Positions 58,745-64,000 of a stretch of DNA of 64,000 nt are shown piece after piece; position 1 is the first letter of the stretch; the number at the start of each line of letters is the position of its first letter. A program made the position numbers and the translations under genes. Source of the stretch: UBA7672 sp041398245 (GTDB lineage Bacteria > Pseudomonadota > Alphaproteobacteria > Caulobacterales > Hyphomonadaceae); contig JAWKVC010000003.1 in NCBI GenBank assembly GCA_041398245.1, positions 185,176 to 249,175 on the forward strand. The letters run 5' to 3'. Under the pieces are notes generated by a model, which worked only from the letters and a program-made list of their open reading frames with translations, was not told the origin of the DNA and searched no databases.

Positions 58745-59584
58745 CTATTTCAGCGGCGAATAGTCTGTCGGCGTAAGCTGGACCGACACGACCCCGCCCG
58801 GCGAAACCAGCAGCGGGCCGTCCTTCTCGCTTTCGTCGCGGACCTTCACCCACTCCTCATCCTTCGAGAACGCCTGCCACATTGTGGTCCGCGCGGCGGG
58901 TGTCGGATAGGCGAGCATGTAGACCATCTTGTCGGTCATCGACGGCTGGTCGGCCACCGGACGCCAGTAGGCGAAGTTGGTCATGCCAAGGCGGGAGAAG
59001 ATGCCGATCGTGTGGTTGCGGAAGCGGTTGTGGACGTTCGCCAGCTTGCCGGGGTTGGCGGTGTAGGTGCGCAGCTCCCAGTGGCGCGGCGCGCCAGAGG
59101 CCAGGTTGAGCTTCGGCGAGTAATCAGCGGCGTTGAGGAAGATGTTCTCGATCTTCGAGGTGAGCGAGCCATCCTTCTGGCTCTCCTGATAGACCGACTG
59201 CCATTCCGGATCCTGCGCGAAGGCGCGCCAGGCATCATCGCGCGCCGCCCGGTCCTTGTAGCCCATCAGGTAGAATAGCCTGTCGTCAGCCGGCTGGCTG
59301 TTCGTTGTGTAGACATGCCAGAAACCGATCGGCGTCATGCCATGCTTCCTGAACAGGTCGATGGTGTGATCGCGGAAGCGCGCGTCCAGTTCGTCCATCT
59401 TGCCCGGGGATGCGGTGTACACGCGCAGCTCGTAGAGCCCGATTGCCGGCGGCGTCGGCGCGACAACCTCGCCCATATTCATCGTGCCACAGGCCGAAGC
59501 GACCAGCGCCATGCCGGCGGCGAGAGTCGCTGCAGCGGCGCGGCGCAGGACGCGGAAAGGATTGGATCGAGCAAGTGTAATCAT
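58745..59584 (-). CDS. Lipoprotein with two NIPSNAP domains
   Basis: This 279-residue product has a lipobox-like VASAC. Two tandem NIPSNAP (dimeric alpha-beta barrel) domains follow: LYELRVYTASPGKMDELDARFRDH (about 49-150) and HWELRTYTANPGKLANVHNRFRNH (about 168-272). The copies are clearly related, each with a following GFWHV/AYWRP and AWRAFAQDPEW/MWQAFSKDEEW. It probably arose by internal duplication. The function of bacterial NIPSNAP proteins is unknown. Confidence 0.85.
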   Translation of the reverse strand: MITLARSNPFRVLRRAAAATLAAGMALVASACGTMNMGEVVAPTPPAIGLYELRVYTASPGKMDELDARFRDHTIDLFRKHGMTPIGFWHVYTTNSQPADDRLFYLMGYKDRAARDDAWRAFAQDPEWQSVYQESQKDGSLTSKIENIFLNAADYSPKLNLASGAPRHWELRTYTANPGKLANVHNRFRNHTIGIFSRLGMTNFAYWRPVADQPSMTDKMVYMLAYPTPAARTTMWQAFSKDEEWVKVRDESEKDGPLLVSPGGVVSVQLTPTDYSPLK

Positions 59585-59679
59585 GATGTCTGCCTGGTGT
59601 CTCCTCGCTGGCCTTGCTGGCCATTTTGGACATCAGTTAGCGCAGACTCGCCGCCGGCAACAGGGCAATGGCGCAGCAT

Positions 59680-60459
59680 TCACCCGAATGCGAACGCATC
59701 CATCCGCAGAATGCCGTATGTTGTGGACTGATGCAGGTGGCGGATGCGATTCGTGCCGGCGCCCAGTGTCACAAATAGTGGAAGAAGGTGCTCCTCGGTC
59801 GGATGATTGTGCGCGGCTTCCGGGGCCTGTGTGCGGTAGCCGAACAGGTCATCGATGCGTCCCGCATTCAGGGCGTCTGTCATCCATTCGGCGAAGGCGT
59901 GGACCCAGTCCTGTTCCGGCGCATCCAGCCGCCCGCCCGAGCTGCGGAAGCTGGACAGGTCGTGCGTGAAACTGCCCGAGCCAAGGATCAGCACGCCTTC
60001 CTCGCGCAAGGGCTTCAGCGCTTCGCCAAGTCGGAAATGATGCTCGGGTCCAAGCCGCGTCTGGACGGACAGCTGGGCCACCGGAATGTCGGCCTCGGGC
60101 CAGGCGACCAGCAGCGGGACCCATGCGCCGTGGTCGAGGCCGCGGCGCGTGTCGATGTCGACCTGGATGCCTGCATTGGCCAGAAGGCCGGCCGCGCGGC
60201 GGGCGAGGTCTGCTGACGGCGGGGCCGGGTATTGGAGCTGGTAGAGTTCAGGCGGAAAGCCGCCGAAATCGTGGATGGTTTCGTTGTGCGGCGGGGCGTT
60301 GAGCGCGGGCCGCAGCCTTTCCCAATGCGCCGAGACGGCAAGGATCGCCTTGGGCCGCTCAGGCAGCAGACCTGGCAGCGTCTTCAGGAAGTCGCGCGCG
60401 GGCGCATCCTCCACCGCGAGCATGGGCGATCCGTGAGAGACGAAGACAGCAGGCAGCAT
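59680..60459 (-). CDS. ygiD: DODA-type extradiol aromatic-ring-opening dioxygenase (YgiD-like)
   Basis: The 259-residue enzyme is of the LigB superfamily. Metal ligands appear in VFVSHGSPMLA (His), LAVSAHWERLRP (His) and LDHGAWVPLLVAWPEADIPV; GSGSFTHDL carries the catalytic-type His. PPHNETIHDFGGFPPELYQ is the family signature. It would cleave catechol rings such as DOPA; the natural substrate is unknown. GGAG precedes ATG 60459. The GTTGCA/TGCAAT operator is 18 bases upstream. Confidence 0.9.
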   Translation of the reverse strand: MLPAVFVSHGSPMLAVEDAPARDFLKTLPGLLPERPKAILAVSAHWERLRPALNAPPHNETIHDFGGFPPELYQLQYPAPPSADLARRAAGLLANAGIQVDIDTRRGLDHGAWVPLLVAWPEADIPVAQLSVQTRLGPEHHFRLGEALKPLREEGVLILGSGSFTHDLSSFRSSGGRLDAPEQDWVHAFAEWMTDALNAGRIDDLFGYRTQAPEAAHNHPTEEHLLPLFVTLGAGTNRIRHLHQSTTYGILRMDAFAFG

Positions 60460-60477
60460 GTCTCCAATCTGGAGGTA

Positions 60478-60491
60478 GTTGCATTTGCAAT
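60478..60491. promoter_or_regulatory. Operator GTTGCA-TT-TGCAAT upstream of ygiD
   Basis: Matches the pirin upstream site at 58520-58533 in both arms except one terminal base, including the flanking TA. Confidence 0.6.
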
Positions 60492-60572
60492 CAAGAGGGG
60501 TGCGCGCGTTGACACGGCATTGACGTCTGGGACGCAAGATCGGCGGGTATCGCCATATCTGGGGCCTTACTT

Positions 60573-60875
60573 ATGCGTCTTGTTTCCGGTCTGATCCTGG
60601 CGCTGGCCGTTTCGGCCTGTGGTGAGCCGGCGCAGCCGGATGCGGACGCCGCCGGCGCGGGGCAGCCGCAACCGACCGCGGAAAAGATCCAGGCCGAACG
60701 CGCCTGCGCCGAGCTGACAGGCTACTCGCCTGAACCCGGTGCGGGCGGACCGGTCGAAACGCGGGCGCGGCGGGAGCGGGAATACAAGGCGTGCGTCAAC
60801 GCCGTGACTAGCGGAGCGCCGGGCGATGAAGCCCAGCCCAAACTGCGCGGCCGGTCGGAGGCATCCGACTCCTAG
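60573..60875 (+). CDS. Small lipoprotein
   Basis: 100 residues with signal and lipobox AVSACG, followed by a low-complexity Ala/Pro/Asp stretch (about 20-38). Two later cysteines lie in RACAELTGY and YKACVNAV, possibly a disulfide. No known family; convergent with the MFS gene. Confidence 0.7.
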   Translation: MRLVSGLILALAVSACGEPAQPDADAAGAGQPQPTAEKIQAERACAELTGYSPEPGAGGPVETRARREREYKACVNAVTSGAPGDEAQPKLRGRSEASDS

Positions 60876-60885
60876 CTTTCCTCGC

Positions 60886-62334
60886 CTAGCTTTCCATGTC
60901 GCGCCGGATCGTCCGGATCACGAGCGCGAAGCAGATGAAGCTCAAGGCGTGCACGGAGGTCGACCAGTAGACGGCGTTGCGCAGGCCATCGATCTGGTTC
61001 GAGAAGCAGGTGGCGAACAGCGGGCTGTCCCGCGCGACCGCCTTGCAGGCGGTGACGTCGAGACCTGTTCCGGTCTGCGCCAGATGCCAATTCGCGAACG
61101 CATCCGACAGCATGCCGAACAGGGTCGGCCCCGCGCCAAGGCCGATCATGTTGACTACGAACAGCAGGATGGCCGACGCCGTCGCGCGCATCGCCGGCGG
61201 CACGAGCCCCGGCACGCCGCCGTAGACAGGGCCATACCAGATGGCGACGCCGATGTTCGGGATGATCATGAGGATCATCGCGAGCACCATGTCCTGCATG
61301 CTGGCGACGTACCAGAACACCGGAAGCCCGATGAACGGGAAGATCAGCGGCAGGGTTGCGAACTGGCGCAGGTCCTTCGCGCCGAACTTGTCGCACCACC
61401 AACCGCCAAGCCACGAGCCGATGACGCCACCGATGCCTGCTGCAAAGCCCAGCCCGAGGCCGAGATAGGCGGTGCCGGGGTTGTTGCCGCCGATATGGTA
61501 GAACGCGGCGGCGTCTGCGAGACCTTGCGGCTGTGAGAATGAAAAGTAGCCAGCCAGGAAGAATGAGTGGGAATAGGACACCATCGCCGAGAACGCGCCG
61601 CCCAGCGCGAAGAACCAGAAGGTCGGCTTGTTCGACAGGACCTTCATCGCTGCGCCGAGCGAGATGTGGTTGGCTGACGCCTTCGCGGCCGCCCGTGCCG
61701 CCGCGAGCTTCGACGCGCGCCGCGGCTCGACCAGCGTCAGCGCCGACATGACGGCGAGCAGGAGGCCCGGCGCGCCCGCGACGAAGAAGGCCGTGCGCCA
61801 GCCCCAGTTCGCGGCGATGACGCCGCCCAACCCCATTCCGAGCAGCGAACCGATGGAAATGCCCATCGCATAAATGGACATCGCCCGCGCCCGTGACTCC
61901 TTGGGGAAGTAGTCGGACAACAGCGAGTGGGCGGTTGGCGTGCACCCCGCCTCGCCAACGCCGACGCCGGCCCGGCTGATGGCGAGCATGATGAAATTCT
62001 GCGCGATGCCGGCCAGCAGGGTGAAGCCGCTCCACACCGTCAGCGACGCCGTCATGATCCACGGCCGGTCGCCGCGATCCGCCCAGCGCGCGATCGGAAT
62101 GCCCAGGACCGTGTAGAGGATCGCGAACCAGAGGCCGGCCATGGCGCCGACTTCCGTGTCCGACAGGTTCAGGTCACGCTTGATGTCGGGGATAAGGATC
62201 GTGACGATCTGGCGGTCAAGAAAGTTGACCGTGTAGATCGCCACGAGAAGACCGAGTGCATAACGGCGGTAGGAGACCGGCGCGGGAGAGGACGCAGACA
62301 TGGGCCCGGCGTCGGCCGGCGTGGCGCTCGACAT
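60886..62334 (-). CDS. MFS transporter, spinster-like
   Basis: A 482-residue, 12-helix major facilitator. The first helix NFLDRQIVTILIPDIKRDL and the A-motif region GIPIARWADRGDRPWIMT are typical of Spns-type MFS proteins. GVGVGEAGCTPTAHSLLSDYFP is the family's helix-4/5 signature. An extra loop (about 395-440) carries cysteines CKAV and TCFSNQID. The substrate is unknown. GGGAGG precedes ATG 62334. Confidence 0.88.
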   Translation of the reverse strand: MSSATPADAGPMSASSPAPVSYRRYALGLLVAIYTVNFLDRQIVTILIPDIKRDLNLSDTEVGAMAGLWFAILYTVLGIPIARWADRGDRPWIMTASLTVWSGFTLLAGIAQNFIMLAISRAGVGVGEAGCTPTAHSLLSDYFPKESRARAMSIYAMGISIGSLLGMGLGGVIAANWGWRTAFFVAGAPGLLLAVMSALTLVEPRRASKLAAARAAAKASANHISLGAAMKVLSNKPTFWFFALGGAFSAMVSYSHSFFLAGYFSFSQPQGLADAAAFYHIGGNNPGTAYLGLGLGFAAGIGGVIGSWLGGWWCDKFGAKDLRQFATLPLIFPFIGLPVFWYVASMQDMVLAMILMIIPNIGVAIWYGPVYGGVPGLVPPAMRATASAILLFVVNMIGLGAGPTLFGMLSDAFANWHLAQTGTGLDVTACKAVARDSPLFATCFSNQIDGLRNAVYWSTSVHALSFICFALVIRTIRRDMES

Positions 62335-62473
62335 GGCAGTACCTCCCGCCGGCGCCTCTTACGGGCCCCGTCGCGGGCGACTATGCCGCAAGCTCCAGCG
62401 AAGCCAACCCGAAATCCATGCCGGATTTTCGGGATGTCTGCTGCAGCGCAACCAGACACTGTAGCCGTGGCGC

Positions 62474-63460
62474 CTATCCGTTGACGCCCTTCATCCCGGA
62501 CTCATCATAGCGCTCGCCCTTGACCTTCGCCGCGAGCGCATCGAGCCGCGCCAGCGCGTCGGGGGTCAGTTTCACGTCGGCCGCACCGAGGTTCTGCTTG
62601 AGATTGGCGATCTTGGTCGTGCCTGGAATGGTCACGATGTTGTCCGCACGCTGCAGAACCCATGCGAGCGCAACCTGACCCGCTGTTGCATTCAGATCGG
62701 ATGCGACACGCGCGATTTCCTCGACCAGCGCGAGGTTGCTCTCCAGCGCCTCGCCCTGGAAACGGGGTGCCATCAGGGCGCGGAAATCCCAGCCATTCGC
62801 CTGCCAGTCCTTCGACCAGCCGGCCAGCATGCCGCGACCCAGCGGCGAATAGGCCACAAGGGTCGTACCGAGGTCCTTGCAGGCGTCGAGAATGCCGTCG
62901 GTCTCGATGAATCGCGTGAAGATGGAGAATTCCGATTGCAACGCCGCGATCGGATGGACCTTGTGCGCCGCGCGCAGCGTCTGCGCCGTTACCTCGGAAA
63001 GGCCGATATTGCGGACCTTTCCTTCCTTCACGGCTTCCGCCATCGCGCCGACGGTTTCCTCGATGGGAAGCGAGAAGTCGCGGCGATGCAGATACCAGAG
63101 GTCGATGTGATCGGTCTGGAGGTGGCGCAGGGATTGTTCCAGCGCGCGTTTCGCATTCTCGGGCGAACCGTCAACGCCGGCGCGCTGACCGGTCTGGATA
63201 TTGTATTTCGGGCCGAACTTGGTGGCGATGAAGACCTTGTCGCGCCTGTCGTGGAAGGCGAGGCCAAGCTTCTTCTCGGAGTCGCCAAAGCCATACATCT
63301 CCGCGGTGTCGAAGTGATCGACGCCAAGATCGATCGCCTCGTGCAGCAGCTTCACGGCGTCGGCGTCTTCCATCGCGGGGCCATAGGCGAACGATATGCC
63401 CATGCAGCCAAGACCGATGGCGTTGAGGGGGCGGCTGTTTCCGATTGTGCGCTTGATCAT
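62474..63460 (-). CDS. Aldo/keto reductase
   Basis: This 328-residue NADPH oxidoreductase has GLGCMGISFAYGP, the catalytic Asp/Tyr in VDHFDTAEMYGFGDSEKKLG, Lys in VFIATKFGPKY and His in DLWYLHRRDFSLPIEET. The nucleotide-binding end is VTIPGTTKIANLKQNLGA. It belongs to the AKR13/YakC-like group. ATG 63460 follows GGAG. The palindrome TGTGAGC-N4-GCTCACA lies 26 bases upstream and is shared with the broken reductase at 31.1-32.2 kb. Confidence 0.92.
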   Translation of the reverse strand: MIKRTIGNSRPLNAIGLGCMGISFAYGPAMEDADAVKLLHEAIDLGVDHFDTAEMYGFGDSEKKLGLAFHDRRDKVFIATKFGPKYNIQTGQRAGVDGSPENAKRALEQSLRHLQTDHIDLWYLHRRDFSLPIEETVGAMAEAVKEGKVRNIGLSEVTAQTLRAAHKVHPIAALQSEFSIFTRFIETDGILDACKDLGTTLVAYSPLGRGMLAGWSKDWQANGWDFRALMAPRFQGEALESNLALVEEIARVASDLNATAGQVALAWVLQRADNIVTIPGTTKIANLKQNLGAADVKLTPDALARLDALAAKVKGERYDESGMKGVNG

Positions 63461-63485
63461 CGAGGGGCTCCTGCCGAGAGGGTGA

Positions 63486-63503
63486 TGTGAGCGTTTGCTC
63501 ACA
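63486..63503. promoter_or_regulatory. Operator TGTGAGC-N4-GCTCACA upstream of intact aldo/keto reductase
   Basis: Perfect 7-base arms with spacer GTTT, placed where it would block the promoter of the minus-strand reductase gene. Same arms as 31096-31113. Confidence 0.68.
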
Positions 63504-63939
63504 TAAGCGCCTCTTCGCACATGCGCAAGGGCGAGCGGGAACTTCCGCGCGTCGCAGAATGTGATCGCAAGGCGTGGCGAGACCTGTTGACCGGAGAGGA
63601 GAGAGGCGTACCTTTTTCCTGTCCGCGAGCGTGTGAAGCTCCCGCGACGCAGCCGCATCGGAATGAGGCCATCGGCCCATGGGATGCGTGCCGTGTCGGT
63701 TGGTTGTAGCGCCGGGCGAAGCGGATGAGTGAAACGGTAACGGGAGAAGGCGTATGGAGGCTCCACCTGCTTAGCAATCCGGGCTCCCCGGAGACGGCGG
63801 AGCCCCGGCTCGAGCGGAAGCGTACCTGGCCAGGACGCATCGGGTCGTCAGCTAATCACAATCAGGAAATGAAAAGACGGTCGTCAGCGACCGTAACTTG
63901 ATCAGCCATTCTCTTGAGTGGCGCGGCTATGAAGCCAGG
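63504..63939. other. Gene-poor region, possibly encoding a structured RNA
   Basis: No convincing protein gene. The plus strand has a strong stem from CCGGGCTCC to GGAGCCCCGG (about 63778-63809, one bulge) and a hairpin ACGGTCG/CGACCGT (about 63879-63896). A terminator ends the segment at 63940-63978. An unidentified small RNA is possible; I could not match it to 6S, SRP or tmRNA. Confidence 0.3.
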
Positions 63940-63978
63940 AAAGCCTCGCGCAGCGATGCGCGGGGCTTTCTGTTTTTC
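63940..63978 (+). terminator. Strong intrinsic terminator near window end
   Basis: Arms AAAGCCTCGCGC and GCGCGGGGCTTT (12 pairs, one G-U) with loop AGCGAT, followed by CTGTTTTTC. No protein gene lies directly upstream on the plus strand. Confidence 0.75.
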
Positions 63979-64000
63979 ACAGATCGAAAATCATTTCGAA

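Noticed and set aside
63521..63709. 62-codon plus-strand ORF divergent from the aldo/keto reductase
   Set aside because: Composition is not protein-like and no ribosome-binding site or homology is evident.

Overview
The window reads as a chromosomal segment of a high-GC alphaproteobacterium. The evidence is the tig-clpP-clpX-lon order, the glnB-glnA pair next to a fused NAD(P)H-hydrate repair enzyme, IVD-type acyl-CoA dehydrogenase, many small lipoproteins, and a GSI enzyme with an adenylylation tyrosine. A small stand-alone FliN and the general gene style suggest the Caulobacterales/Hyphomonadaceae side of the class, but no rRNA or other marker here settles the family. Genes are tightly packed on both strands, with frequent ATGA overlaps and several GTG/TTG starts.

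Layout. 0-13.9 kb: GST, two overlapping PaaI-type thioesterases, ParE, a lytic transglycosylase-like lipoprotein, a PBP4-like D,D-carboxypeptidase lipoprotein, a Tat-exported phospholipase C, glnB-glnA, a histidine phosphatase, Nnr repair enzyme, a PHP-type phosphodiesterase and an Mpo1-like membrane protein. 13.96-15.30 kb: a tRNA-Leu(UAG) gene split in its anticodon loop by about 1.25 kb of foreign-looking DNA, which carries a complete but different tRNA-Leu(UAG), one membrane-protein gene and clusters of a CGTCAC hexamer. 15.3-16.5 kb: REP-like hairpins and weak ORFs. 16.5-22.9 kb: tig, clpP, clpX, lon (protein folding and ATP-dependent proteolysis); clpX has a damaged zinc-binding domain. 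23-26.8 kb: acyltransferase, GH13 glucosidase, moaE-moaB. 26.8-32.2 kb: a tetR-hlyD-ABC-ABC efflux operon and an aldo/keto reductase, with an indel-riddled block from about 29.59 to 31.76 kb. 32-38.9 kb: ZntB-like transporter, moaA-moaD, M20 peptidase, lipB, orphan fliN, tRNA-Leu(GAG), MgtE. 39-49.7 kb: GH24-type lysozyme/membrane protein, isovaleryl-CoA dehydrogenase, an AT-rich membrane protein, hydrolase, SLC13 permease, a beta-propeller lipoprotein, methyltransferase, ndk, GNAT, and a marR-enoyl-CoA hydratase pair. 49.7-53 kb: efp, epmA, a lipoprotein and epmB, the EF-P beta-lysylation set. 53-64 kb: an autoregulated-looking hydrolase/membrane protein/wHTH operon, queC-queE, small exported proteins, pirin, NIPSNAP lipoprotein, an extradiol-type dioxygenase, an MFS transporter and an intact aldo/keto reductase.

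Main themes for follow-up: the split tRNA with its carried replacement; several unassigned operator families, including TGTGAGC-N4-GCTCACA at both aldo/keto reductases, GTTGCA-N2-TGCAAY at both pirin and ygiD, and a threefold TTAGGAA/TTCCTAA dyad array; and two patches (clpX N-terminus, 29.59-31.76 kb) where clustered indels look more like sequence error than biology.
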